Shown: positions 7,882 through 15,877 of the stretch, piece by piece | Position numbering within the stretch: the stretch's first letter is position 1 | Layout of the letters: each line of letters starts with the position of its first letter | NCBI RefSeq assembly: GCF_000372645.1 | Contig: NZ_APMP01000010.1 | Location: 1 to 64,000, forward strand | Direction of reading: 5' to 3' | DNA: 64,000 bases | Origin: Caulobacter vibrioides OR37 | GTDB lineage: Bacteria > Pseudomonadota > Alphaproteobacteria > Caulobacterales > Caulobacteraceae | Program-made: the position numbers and the translations under genes | The notes under the pieces: generated by a model | Seen by the model: the letters and a program-made list of their open reading frames with translations, nothing else | The model's database searches: none | Told to the model about the DNA's origin: nothing

Positions 7882-9141
7882 TTGCGCACGTACCATTCGC
7901 CCCTGGACCTGGTCCGTGAGCGGTCACCGGAACGTCCCGTCGCACTCGTGCGGCCCGACGCGGTTTCCGTAGCCGCGCGCTGGTTCCAGTCCGAATTTAA
8001 AGGCGACGTCTTCTACGCGGTGAAGGCCAATCCTTCGCCGTGGGTGATCCGTGAGCTGGCGCAAGCCGGCGTGCGGTCGTTCGACGTCGCGTCGCTGAAC
8101 GAAGTCGAGCTGGTGGCCAACGAGGCCCCGGGCTCGCGCATGGCCTTCATGCACCCGGTCAAGAGCCGCGCCGCCATCTCGGCCGCGTACTTCGACCACG
8201 GCGTGAAGACCTTCTCGTTCGACACCCACGAAGAGCTGGCCAAGATCCTGGACGCCACCGGCCAGGCCAAGGACCTGAACCTGATCGTCCGCATGGGCGT
8301 GCAGGCCGAGGGCGCGGCCTACAGCCTGTCGGGCAAGTTCGGCGTCGAGATGCACAACGCCCCCGCCCTGCTGCTGGCCGCCCGCCGCGCCACCCAGGAC
8401 CTGATGGGCGTCAGCTTCCACGTCGGCAGCCAGTGCATGCGTCCGACGGCCTTCCAGGCGGCGATGGCCCAGGCCAGCCGCGCCCTGGTGCGCGCCGGCG
8501 TGCTGGCCGATGTCGTCGACGTCGGCGGCGGCTTCCCGTCGATCTATCCGGGCATGGTCCCGCCGGACCTGTCGGAGTACCTGGCGGCTATCGACCGCGG
8601 CTTCGCCGAGATGATGGTCCATGAGACCACCGAACTCTGGTGCGAGCCGGGCCGCGCGCTCGTGGCCGAGGCCTCGTCGCTGCTGGTCAAGGTCGAGCTG
8701 AAGAAGGGCGACGCGCTCTATCTGAACGACGGGTCCTATGGCTCGCTGTTCGACGCCGCGCACATGAAGTGGCCCTTCCCGGTCAAGCTGTACCGCAAGA
8801 ACGGCGAAGTCGTGGAGGAAGGCCTAAAGCCCTTCCGCTTCTACGGCCCGACCTGCGACAGCGTCGACCACATGCCCGGCCCCTTCTACCTGCCGGAAAG
8901 CGTGGACGAAGGCGACTATATCGAGATCGGCATGTTGGGCGCCTATGGCGTGGCGATGTCGACCCGCTTCAACGGCTTCGGCGAGACCGACACCGTGGAA
9001 GTGCAAGACGCGCCGATGGCCTCGATGTACGGTCTGGCCAAGCGCTCGATCCCGGTCGTCCGTCAGGAAGCCGAAGAGCGCAAGATCGTCCGCTTCTCGC
9101 GTCCGAAGGGCGCGGCCGGCAAGCGCAAGCGCCGTCGCTAG
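7882..9141 (+). CDS. Ornithine decarboxylase, PLP-dependent alanine-racemase fold
   Basis: This 419-residue fold-III decarboxylase converts ornithine to putrescine, or lysine to cadaverine in relaxed homologues, in the cytoplasm. The PLP lysine lies in FYAVKANPSP (Lys about 48). FHVGSQ marks the usual substrate/phosphate region, a glycine loop VVDVGGGFPS follows, GEPGR-type phosphate binding appears as CEPGRAL, and the catalytic cysteine lies in TCDSVD (about 325). The frame is open upstream to 7645, but a TTG start at 7882 is preferred because an AGGGGG ribosome site sits nine bases before it and the length then matches the family. A terminator follows at 9277-9304. With the DHS-like gene downstream it suggests polyamine synthesis, perhaps homospermidine. 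Confidence 0.9.
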   Translation: MRTYHSPLDLVRERSPERPVALVRPDAVSVAARWFQSEFKGDVFYAVKANPSPWVIRELAQAGVRSFDVASLNEVELVANEAPGSRMAFMHPVKSRAAISAAYFDHGVKTFSFDTHEELAKILDATGQAKDLNLIVRMGVQAEGAAYSLSGKFGVEMHNAPALLLAARRATQDLMGVSFHVGSQCMRPTAFQAAMAQASRALVRAGVLADVVDVGGGFPSIYPGMVPPDLSEYLAAIDRGFAEMMVHETTELWCEPGRALVAEASSLLVKVELKKGDALYLNDGSYGSLFDAAHMKWPFPVKLYRKNGEVVEEGLKPFRFYGPTCDSVDHMPGPFYLPESVDEGDYIEIGMLGAYGVAMSTRFNGFGETDTVEVQDAPMASMYGLAKRSIPVVRQEAEERKIVRFSRPKGAAGKRKRRR

Positions 9142-9276
9142 AGCACGCCAAGCTTAGCTGTGAGAGTCTAAACCGCTCGAACGCGCTCCGAACGTATCAA
9201 TCCAGAGTCTGGTCATCCAGTTTAGAGGACATCTAAATCGGACAGACTTGGCGGGCACGCATTCGGAAATGGCCAA

Positions 9277-9304
9277 GGCGGGGTTTCGGCCCCGCCCTTT
9301 TTTT
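9277..9304 (+). terminator. Rho-independent terminator of the ODC gene
   Basis: A perfect 7-base stem GGCGGGG/CCCCGCC (9277-9283 and 9290-9296) with a 6-base loop is followed by seven T residues. It cleanly separates the decarboxylase from the next gene. Confidence 0.9.
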
Positions 9305-9383
9305 GCGGGCCGACAAGCGTGACTGGACATTCTCAGGTTGCGCTGACAAATCGTCGCCATCGGGATCGACGATAGGGGCGTGC

Positions 9384-11225
9384 GTGGGTTTCCTGACCAA
9401 GACCAAGCTGGGTTGGACGTTCGCCTTCGGCGTCCTGGTCCTGATGTGCTTCATGCTGCAGCATCAGCCATTGCTGCACGGGACCGGTTGGAACCACAGC
9501 TACTTCTTCAACGCGGCCTGGATCCTGGAATTCGACGACTCGTTGCACCGAGGCGTTTTCCCGCCGCGCTGGCTGTTCGGGGCCAACAACGGATTAGGCT
9601 CGCCGTCGTTCTACTATTATCCGCCCCTGCCTTTCTATCTGACCGCGATCGTGGCGGCCTTCTCGGTTCACAAGAACGACTACGCTCAGATCGCCGCTTG
9701 GGGATCGTTCTATATGAGCCTGGGCTCGGGCCTGGCGATGTTCGCTTGGCTGCGGCGGCAGGCCGGCGACGTTCTGGCGCTGGCGGGAGCGATCGCCTAC
9801 GTCTTCATGCCCTTCCACGTGGTCGACGACTTCGTGCGCGGAACGATGGGCGAAACGGCCGCCTATATGGCCCTGCCAATGGTGGCGCTGTGCCTGCAAC
9901 AGGCTGCTCGGGTCGAAGGCCAGGCCGCCCGTCCCTGGATCGCTGGCCTTGGCCTAAGCTACGGCGCGCTCCTGATGTGCCATGTGACCATCGCGTTGCT
10001 GACCTCGATCAGCGTGCTGTCGGTCTACGGACTCTATCTTCTTTTTGACTCGCCCGTCGAGAAGCGCCGCGCCCTGCTGGTTCGCTGCGCCGCCGGCCTA
10101 GCGCTGGGCGTGGCCATAGGTCTCAGCTATCTGGGTCCGGCGCTGCTTATGCAGAAGCACGCCACCCTGCAGTGGATGTTCGTCGCGCCGGAATACCACC
10201 CATTCCGCTGGACGCTTCTGCGCCCTGACCTCTGGCCGAACCATGGTTACGGTCTCTCGATGGCCCTGATGGGCTATGGCGCCGCGGCCCTTGGCCTGGC
10301 CGCTATTCTCGCGGCCCTGAGTCGGCGGATCGAAGGCCCCGCCCGCGAGGCGGCCGTCTGGGGCCTTGCCGCGATATTCGCCTTGCTGCTGTACGCCCTG
10401 CCGTGGATCTGGCAGGGGCCGCTGGGCGCGGTCCTGGGCAAAGTGCAGTTTCCGTTCCGTATCGTGCTGGGCATGGAGTTCGCCGCCGTCACCGCCGTGG
10501 TCATGGCGGCCGCCGCCGGTCGCTGGCTGCGCCTGCTGATCCTTGTTCCGCTGTGCCTGATCCCGCTTGAAAAGGGCTATCGTCTCCAAGAGTCGCCTAT
10601 CAAGCTGCATTTGGCCCAGAATGGCGACCTCGACGCGGACACCCGCCTACGCATCGCACGACGGCGCACGCCAGACGAACATCTGCCCCAGGGCTTCGAT
10701 CCGGCCGGGCCCCTGTTCAAGGCGGACACCTTGGGCTTCGCCGGCTTCGACGCCGTGCCGCCGGCCCGGGCCCTGGCGCCAGACGCCCGCGTGACCCCCG
10801 CCGGCCAGTTCAAGGACGGCAGCTTCGCTATCATGGTCGAGACGCCGCGCCCCACGCGCGTGGTGCTACGCCGATTCTACTACCCGACCTGGGAGGTTGG
10901 TCTGGTGCGCAAGGGTCGCGACCCGTCGATGAAGACGGAAGGCTACGGCGTCGAAAGACTGCTGTCCTTCGAGGCTCAACCCGGCGTGAACACATACCGT
11001 GTACGGATCGTTCGTTCACCACTGGAAAAAGTCTGCGACACGATCTCGCTGTTGGCGCTGCTGCTGGCCGCGTGGCTGTTCGTTCCAGCCCTGCGAGAAA
11101 CGCTTAAAAAAACTTCGCAAAGCCGCTATATAGCCGCCTTCATCGAAACACCCCATCGCCGGTCGCTCCGTCCTGGCGGTCTCATCGGGTCACGACGGGC
11201 GCTCAACTTCAGAGGAACCTCTGTC
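9384..11225 (+). CDS. Polytopic membrane protein, PTPS-related/GT-C-like, no stop codon before the next gene
   Basis: This protein of about 614 residues has a hydrophobic N-terminus (GWTFAFGVLVLMCF), then a loop with the pattern PRWLFGANNGLGSPSFYYYPP, which recalls the membrane domain family called 6-pyruvoyl-tetrahydropterin-synthase-related and more broadly YfhO/GT-C glycosyltransferases. About ten further membrane segments and a periplasmic C-terminal beta-rich part precede a last helix near residue 550. The GTG at 9384 has a GGGG ribosome site seven bases upstream; an earlier TTG at 9303 lies inside the terminator and is unlikely. The frame does not close: it continues without a stop into the deoxyhypusine-synthase-like gene at 11226. 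Either a fusion protein or a lost stop or frameshift must be considered. Function unknown; a role in lipid-linked sugar transfer is only an inference. Confidence 0.7.
11100..11135 (+). promoter_or_regulatory. Possible internal promoter of the DHS-like gene
   Basis: A/T-rich sequence unusual for this region (run of A at 11106-11112) ends in GCTATATA at 11125-11132, close to the Caulobacter housekeeping -10 consensus GCTANAWC. No good -35 element at the correct spacing is seen. It lies within the 3' part of the open frame of the preceding membrane protein. Confidence 0.35.
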
Positions 11226-12275
11226 ATGAACGCTCCCGTTCCGAACACCAAGGCCGAGCTGCTACAGAAGACCGTCGAGCACGTCGACATCACCTCCTAC
11301 GACGCTCGCCCGATCATCGACTCGATGCGCAAGATGTCGTTCAGCTCGCGCGACACCGCTCGCGCGGCCGACATCTTCAACATGGCCCTGGCCGACAAGG
11401 GCTGCTCGACCTGGCTGATCCTGGCTGGCTCGACCTCGGCCGGCGGCTGCATGCACGTCTACCGCGACATGGTGAAGAACGGCATGATCGACGCCGTAGT
11501 CGCCACCGGCGCCAGCATCGTCGACATGGACTTCTTCGAGGCCCTCGGCTTCAAGCACTACCAGGCCGCCGGCCCGGTCGACGACAACGTCCTGCGCGAC
11601 AACTACATCGACCGCATCTACGACACCTATATCGACGAAGAAGAGCTGCAGGCCTGCGACCACACGATCCTCGAGATCGCCAACCGCCTGGAGCCGCGCG
11701 GCTATTCCTCGCGCGAGTTCATCTGGGAGATGGGCAAGTGGCTGTCGGAAGGCAACGCCAAGAAGCAAGGCTCGCTGATCCAGACCTGCTATGAAGAAGG
11801 CGTGCCGATCTTCTGCCCGGCCTTCGTCGACAGCTCGGCCGGCTTTGGCCTCGTCAAGCACCAGAAGGAACGGGCCGCCGCCAAGCAGCCCTACCTGATG
11901 ATCGACGCCGTGGCCGACTTCCGCGAACTGACCGACATCAAGATCGCGGCCGGCACCACGGGCCTGTTCATGGTCGGCGGCGGCGTGCCCAAGAACTTCG
12001 CCCAGGACACCGTCGTCTGCGCCGAGATCCTCGGCGTCGAGGCCGACATGCACAAGTACGCCATCCAGATCACGGTGGCCGACGTCCGCGACGGCGCCTG
12101 CTCGTCGTCGACGCTGAAGGAAGCCGCCTCGTGGGGCAAGGTCTCGACCACCTACGAGCAGATGGTGTTCGCCGAAGCCACCACGGTCGTCCCGCTGATC
12201 GCCTCGGACGCCTACTGGCGCAAGGCCTGGGAAGGTCGCGAAAAGCCGCGCTGGAACAAGCTGTTCGGCAAGTAG
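11226..12275 (+). CDS. Deoxyhypusine synthase-like protein, probable polyamine synthase
   Basis: This 349-residue member of the deoxyhypusine synthase family keeps the catalytic lysine region of the eukaryotic enzyme, EAASWGKV (Lys about 305), plus NAD-binding segments ILAGSTSAGG near residue 62 and MVGGGVPKNF near 250. Bacteria lack the eIF5A substrate, and bacterial homologues are thought to transfer the aminobutyl group to a polyamine such as putrescine, giving homospermidine or a related product. The neighbouring ornithine decarboxylase would supply putrescine. The ATG at 11226 follows an AGAGGA ribosome site, and a strong terminator follows the stop. The upstream membrane-protein frame enters this gene in frame without a stop, so an N-terminally extended form is formally possible. 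Confidence 0.88.
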   Translation: MNAPVPNTKAELLQKTVEHVDITSYDARPIIDSMRKMSFSSRDTARAADIFNMALADKGCSTWLILAGSTSAGGCMHVYRDMVKNGMIDAVVATGASIVDMDFFEALGFKHYQAAGPVDDNVLRDNYIDRIYDTYIDEEELQACDHTILEIANRLEPRGYSSREFIWEMGKWLSEGNAKKQGSLIQTCYEEGVPIFCPAFVDSSAGFGLVKHQKERAAAKQPYLMIDAVADFRELTDIKIAAGTTGLFMVGGGVPKNFAQDTVVCAEILGVEADMHKYAIQITVADVRDGACSSSTLKEAASWGKVSTTYEQMVFAEATTVVPLIASDAYWRKAWEGREKPRWNKLFGK

Positions 12276-12303
12276 GCTTGCGAGCGTCACATTAGAGATG
12301 CAG

Positions 12304-12334
12304 GGTCCCCAGACGAAAGTTTGGGGACCTTTTT
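12304..12334 (+). terminator. Terminator after the DHS-like gene, overlapping the next ribosome site
   Basis: A perfect 8-base stem GGTCCCCA/TGGGGACC (12304-12311 and 12322-12329) is followed by five T residues. The descending arm contains GGGGA, the only plausible ribosome site for the phosphatase ATG at 12336, so terminator folding and translation initiation compete for the same bases. Confidence 0.8.
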
Positions 12335-12335
12335 C

Positions 12336-13124
12336 ATGCGCGCTGTTCCGCTCGCCGTCGCCGCCACCCTCCTGCTGTCCGGCTCCGCCCTGGCCGCGCC
12401 GGATCCCGCGCCCGCCGGCGCCCCCAAGGGCTACCTGCCGGCGGGGACCCTGGACACCTTGAAGGTCCTGCCGCCCGCGCCGCCGCCGGGCTCGCCCCAG
12501 GCCGAGGCCGACCGCAAGATCTTCCTGGCCACCCGCGCGCTGAAGGACAGCCCCCGCTGGGCCCTGGCGGTCAACGATGTCGACGAAAAGGCGATCCTCG
12601 CCGACTTCCAGTGCGCCCTGGGCTTCACGCCGTCGATGAGCGCCACGCCGCGCATGGTCGGCCTGCTGATGCGCCTGCGCTTCGACGTCGGCGCGGCGGT
12701 GAATGGACCGAAGGACTTCTACAAGCGCCCGCGCCCCTATCTGGTCGACGAGGGTCCGATCTGCGTCGACAAGAGCGAGGGCCTGGCCAAGAGCCCGGAC
12801 TATCCGTCGGGCCACGCGACCTGGGGCTATTCGGTGGGCCTGGCCCTCGCCCAGGCCGATCCCGAGCACGCCACGGAAATCCTGGCGCGCGCCCGGGCGT
12901 TCGGCGAGAGCCGCGTCGTCTGCGGCGTGCACAACATGAGCTCGGTGTCGGCCGGCCAGCTTAACGCCTCGGCGCTGATGGCGGCGGTCAGCGGGACCCC
13001 GCTGTTCCAGACCGACATCGCCGCCATCCGCGAGGAGATCGCCCGCAACCGCAAGGCCGGCCCCGCTCCTGACGCGGCCAAGTGCGCGGCCGAGGCGGCG
13101 CTGATCGCCAAGCCTCTCCTCTAG
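12336..13124 (+). CDS. Exported class A-type acid phosphatase (PAP2), catalytic Asp replaced
   Basis: This 262-residue secreted protein has a signal peptide ending near SALAA and the three-part PAP2 signature. KDFYKRPRP fits KxxxxxxRP near residue 135, PSGH lies near 158, and SRVVCGVH near 190 supplies the nucleophilic histidine. In class A phosphatases that histidine is followed by an aspartate four residues later (HxxxD); here the residue is serine (HNMSS). The enzyme may therefore be weakened or altered in specificity. A TTG start at 12321 is possible, but the ATG at 12336 opens directly onto the signal peptide. It is expected to hydrolyse phosphomonoesters in the periplasm. Confidence 0.85.
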   Translation: MRAVPLAVAATLLLSGSALAAPDPAPAGAPKGYLPAGTLDTLKVLPPAPPPGSPQAEADRKIFLATRALKDSPRWALAVNDVDEKAILADFQCALGFTPSMSATPRMVGLLMRLRFDVGAAVNGPKDFYKRPRPYLVDEGPICVDKSEGLAKSPDYPSGHATWGYSVGLALAQADPEHATEILARARAFGESRVVCGVHNMSSVSAGQLNASALMAAVSGTPLFQTDIAAIREEIARNRKAGPAPDAAKCAAEAALIAKPLL

Positions 13125-13160
13125 CTTGCGCCGAGCCGGCGCGCCCTCTACCTGTTGGCC

Positions 13161-13637
13161 ATGTCTTCCTGCGGACACGACCATCACCATCACGGCGTCG
13201 CCGGCGCGGCCCTCGCGGCCGAGCTGGACGCGGCCGAGGCCCGTTGCGTCGCCGCCGACCAGCGCCTGACCGCGCCGCGCCGCCGGGTGCTGGAGCTTCT
13301 GCTCGGGGCGGGCCAGCCGGTGAAGGCCTATGATCTGATCTCGGCCTTCGGCGGCGAGGGACCGCCGGCCAAGCCGCCGACCGTCTATCGCGCCCTCGAC
13401 TTCCTGGAGAAACAGGGCTTCGCCCACCGGATCGAGAGCCTCAACGCCTATGTCGCCTGCCGCAAGGAGGCCGACGGCCACGCCGCCGCCTTCCTGATCT
13501 GCGACTGCTGCGGCGCGACCCGCGAGATCGAGCCCAAGGCCAGCGCCGAGATCATCGCGGCCGGCGCCGCGGCGGGATACGCCCTGACCAGCGTGACGAT
13601 CGAGGCCCACGGCCTCTGCGCCGATTGCAGAGGTTGA
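13161..13637 (+). CDS. zur: Fur-family transcriptional regulator, probably Zur
   Basis: This 158-residue regulator has a His-rich N-terminus (CGHDHHHHG), a winged-helix DNA-binding domain at about 30-95 (LTAPRRRVLELL, PPTVYRALDFLEKQGFAHRIE), and a C-terminal dimerisation domain with two CxxC pairs (ICDCCG and CADCRG) that form the structural zinc site of Fur-family proteins. The PTVYRALDFLEKQG recognition helix and sequence style fit Zur, the zinc-responsive repressor, better than Fur. No znuABC operon is in the window. The start is uncertain: a TTG six bases upstream is possible, but ATG 13161 is preferred. Confidence 0.82.
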   Translation: MSSCGHDHHHHGVAGAALAAELDAAEARCVAADQRLTAPRRRVLELLLGAGQPVKAYDLISAFGGEGPPAKPPTVYRALDFLEKQGFAHRIESLNAYVACRKEADGHAAAFLICDCCGATREIEPKASAEIIAAGAAAGYALTSVTIEAHGLCADCRG

Positions 13638-13693
13638 GAAAACCCCGGTATTAGGATCGAACGATCGTTCCACTTCGTTCGAGAGACGCCGCG

Positions 13694-13777
13694 ATGACGA
13701 CCCCCGAGCCGCCGCCTGGCGTCGAGATCTGGCGCGCCATTCTTGGTTTCGAGGAGCCGCGCCATGACGTTCGCTGA
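13694..13777 (+). pseudogene. Short open frame duplicating the thioesterase N-terminus
   Basis: A 27-codon frame begins with ATG at 13694, contains PPGVEIWRAILGFEE, and ends with TGA at 13775-13777. Its GVEIWR stretch is the same as that of the thioesterase start, and a perfect 22-base repeat (13715-13736 and 13785-13806) lies behind it. It looks like a remnant of a small local duplication or a short leader overlapping the real start at 13764, not an independent gene. Confidence 0.4.
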
Positions 13778-13806
13778 GGGTCTCCCTGGCGTCGAGATCT
13801 GGCGCG
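13715..13806 (+). repeat. Direct repeat of 22 bases, offset 70
   Basis: Copies at 13715-13736 and 13785-13806 are identical and include CTGGCGTCGAGATCTGGCGC. The second lies within codons 8-15 of the thioesterase gene. This suggests a local duplication that created the short frame upstream. Confidence 0.8.
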
Positions 13807-14711
13807 GCGGCGTCAACACCTGGGACTGCGACGAGATGGGGCACATGAACGTGCGCCACTATGTCGGGCGGGCCATGGAGGGCCTGGTCGGCCTGGCCGC
13901 CGAGCTCGGGATGCCGCACGCCTTCTCGCCGTTCGCCAACGCCACCCTGCTGGTCAAGGAGCACCACATCCGCTTCCTGCGCGAGGCCCACGCCGGCGCG
14001 CCGCTCTACATGTTGGGCGGGGTGATCGAGATGGGCGAGTGCGACGCGAAGGTCCTGCAGCTGCTGGTGCATCCCGCCTCGGGCGAGCTGGCGGCCACCT
14101 TCCAGACCACCGTCGTCCACGCCACGCCGCGCGAGGGCCAGGTGTTTCCCTGGCCGACCATCGCCCGCGAACGGGCCGAGGCGCTGAGGGTCGAGGTTCC
14201 CGAAAAGGCCCGGGCGCGCAGCTTGGATTTGTCGCCGTTCGCCAGCACCGCCAGCCTGGCGCGCGCCGAGGCGCTGGGCCTGACCCGCATCGGCCTGGGC
14301 GGCCTGCTGCCCTCGGACTGCGACGTCTTCGGCCGGATGCGCGCCGAACAGTTCATCGGCCGGGTGTCGGACGGCATCGGCGCGTTCATCCATCCCTTCC
14401 GCGACACCATCGTCGCGCACGCCGACCCCAAGCCGGCCCGCTTCGGCGGCGCGGTGCTGGAATACCGCATCGCCTATCTGGCCTGGCCGCGCGTCGGCGA
14501 CCGGGTGGACATCCGCTCGGGCCTGCTGGGGGCGGACGCCCGCACCATGCGGATGGTCCATTGGATGCTGGATCCGGCGACCGGCGAGCCGTGGGGAACC
14601 TCGCAGGCCGTGGCCGTCACCTTCGATCTCGACGCGCGTAAGGTCGTGCCGGTGACCGACGCCGCCCAGGCGGCGCTGGCGGCGCGCGCGGTGGCGGATT
14701 TGGCCCTCTAA
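13764..14711 (+). CDS. Double-hotdog acyl-CoA thioesterase-like protein
   Basis: This 315-residue protein contains two hotdog-like halves. The first has WDCDEMGHMNVRHYVGRA near residues 20-37, the D-x-x-GH-x-N-x-x-x-Y signature of 4-hydroxybenzoyl-CoA thioesterase relatives. The second has SDCDVFGRMRAEQFIGRVSDG near 185, in which the glycine-histidine pair is changed. That asymmetry suggests one active and one degenerate site. The likely role is hydrolysis of an acyl-CoA thioester in the cytoplasm; the substrate is unknown. ATG 13764 has GAGGAG seven bases upstream and is preferred over 13743. It stands alone between zur and a periplasmic-protein gene. Confidence 0.8.
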   Translation: MTFAEGLPGVEIWRGGVNTWDCDEMGHMNVRHYVGRAMEGLVGLAAELGMPHAFSPFANATLLVKEHHIRFLREAHAGAPLYMLGGVIEMGECDAKVLQLLVHPASGELAATFQTTVVHATPREGQVFPWPTIARERAEALRVEVPEKARARSLDLSPFASTASLARAEALGLTRIGLGGLLPSDCDVFGRMRAEQFIGRVSDGIGAFIHPFRDTIVAHADPKPARFGGAVLEYRIAYLAWPRVGDRVDIRSGLLGADARTMRMVHWMLDPATGEPWGTSQAVAVTFDLDARKVVPVTDAAQAALAARAVADLAL

Positions 14712-14772
14712 ATGACACCATGATCGCTTCCATGGTCACGCTGGGCGAGCTTGGAACTGAAGGAAGCGACAC

Positions 14773-15201
14773 GTGACGGCGATTGCCCACCGGATGACCC
14801 TGGTCCTGGCCCTGGCGACGGCGCTTTGCGCCACCGGCGCGATCGCCCAGCAGCGACCGGCGGACGCAAGCGGACTGCATGACGCCCTGCGTCTGAGCCC
14901 CGGCCAGGAAGACGCCTGGCGGACCTATCAGGCCGCGATCGCGCCCGATCCCCAGGTCCAGCAGCGTCATCGCGCCGCCGACATGCTGCTGCCGCAACTG
15001 CCCACGCCGCGACGCGTCGCGCTGATCGAGGCCACGGCCCAGGCCGACGCCGCCGACCTGCATCGCCAGGGCGAGGCGGTGAAGGCCTTCTACGCGACGC
15101 TGTCGCCGGACCAGCAGCGGACCTTCGACCGCATGACCGCCGACGCCGCCCGGCAGGGCGAGGCGGACGCCGGCCAAGGGCGTCCTCCGGGCGAAAGATA
15201 G
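14773..15201 (+). CDS. Small exported protein, Spy/CpxP-like LTxxQ motif
   Basis: This 142-residue protein has a signal peptide (MTLVLALATALCATGAIAQQ) and a helical, charged mature part. LSPDQQRTFDRM near residue 112 recalls the LTxxQ motif of Spy/CpxP periplasmic chaperones, which bind misfolded proteins and often sense metals or envelope stress. LSPGQEDAWRTY near residue 41 may be a second copy of the motif. The GTG at 14773 has AGGAAG seven bases upstream. The family call is tentative because it rests on short motifs. Confidence 0.65.
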   Translation: MTAIAHRMTLVLALATALCATGAIAQQRPADASGLHDALRLSPGQEDAWRTYQAAIAPDPQVQQRHRAADMLLPQLPTPRRVALIEATAQADAADLHRQGEAVKAFYATLSPDQQRTFDRMTADAARQGEADAGQGRPPGER

Positions 15202-15203
15202 GG

Positions 15204-15746
15204 TTAGCAGGGCTTCCAGTCGTAGCGGTCGGCGGCCACGTTCCACGACCACGCGCCGCAGGCCGCCGGCGCGGTCGACGAAGCGGGCGGAGCCGGCGCG
15301 GGGCTCGCGTCGTCTTGGGGCCGGTCGTCGCGGCTGGGCGGCGGATCGCCGTAATAGGTCGTGTAGCTGTAGGAATAGCTGGGCGCGCTGTAATACCAGG
15401 GCGCGCCGTACCACGGGTCATAGAACCACGGATCGTAATAGGCCGGGCTCAGCACCAGGCCAAAGCGCGGGCCGCTCCACCAGTACGCCCTCGGATACCC
15501 CCAACCGCGATAGCGGTAATAGGGATAGCCGTAGTGGGGATATGCGTAGTGGGGATACGCGTAGCGCGGAAAGGCGTGATAGCGCGCCGCGGCCGGACTT
15601 CCGAAATGATAGCCGCCGCCGGGCCGGAAACCCGCCTGGACGACGTGGTAGCCGCCGCGGCCGTGCGCCGCGGCGAGCGAGGGCGCGGCCAGGATCGGCG
15701 TCGCCAACAGGCCTGCGCCGGCCAGGACGGGGAGAAGGGCTTTCAT
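15204..15746 (-). CDS. Hypothetical exported Tyr/Pro-rich protein
   Basis: This 180-residue protein begins with a signal peptide (MKALLPVLAGAGLLATPILA). The centre is very rich in Tyr, His, Pro and Trp, with YAYPHYAYPHYGYPYYRYRG at about residues 62-81 and YYDPWFYDPWYGAPWYYSA near 102. A Pro/Ala-rich linker leads to a short C-terminal block with two cysteines (AACGAWSWN and WKPC). Similar YXXP-type proteins are common, unannotated envelope proteins in Alphaproteobacteria. No catalytic motif was recognised. It converges with the LTxxQ gene, the two stops lying two bases apart. Confidence 0.7.
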   Translation of the reverse strand: MKALLPVLAGAGLLATPILAAPSLAAAHGRGGYHVVQAGFRPGGGYHFGSPAAARYHAFPRYAYPHYAYPHYGYPYYRYRGWGYPRAYWWSGPRFGLVLSPAYYDPWFYDPWYGAPWYYSAPSYSYSYTTYYGDPPPSRDDRPQDDASPAPAPPASSTAPAACGAWSWNVAADRYDWKPC

Positions 15747-15877
15747 GATGACCTCCGAAAGAAGCGAGGCCGAGGGTCACGATGGCCAACGGTCGGAGGC
15801 TCGCGATTAGCCCGAAATAAGGGCGATCTTACGGTGAAGATATATCGCCGTCGCCACACAGGCGGCGGGTCCGGAGC

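Noticed and set aside
9303..9383. TTG 9303 as the start of the membrane protein
   Set aside because: It falls in the T run of the ODC terminator and lacks a ribosome site; the GTG at 9384 has one and opens onto the first hydrophobic helix.
11262..14561. A 1099-codon open frame on the minus strand spanning five plus-strand genes
   Set aside because: It is a shadow: high G+C makes stop codons rare, it lies antisense to genes with clear family motifs, and it shows no domain or ribosome site.
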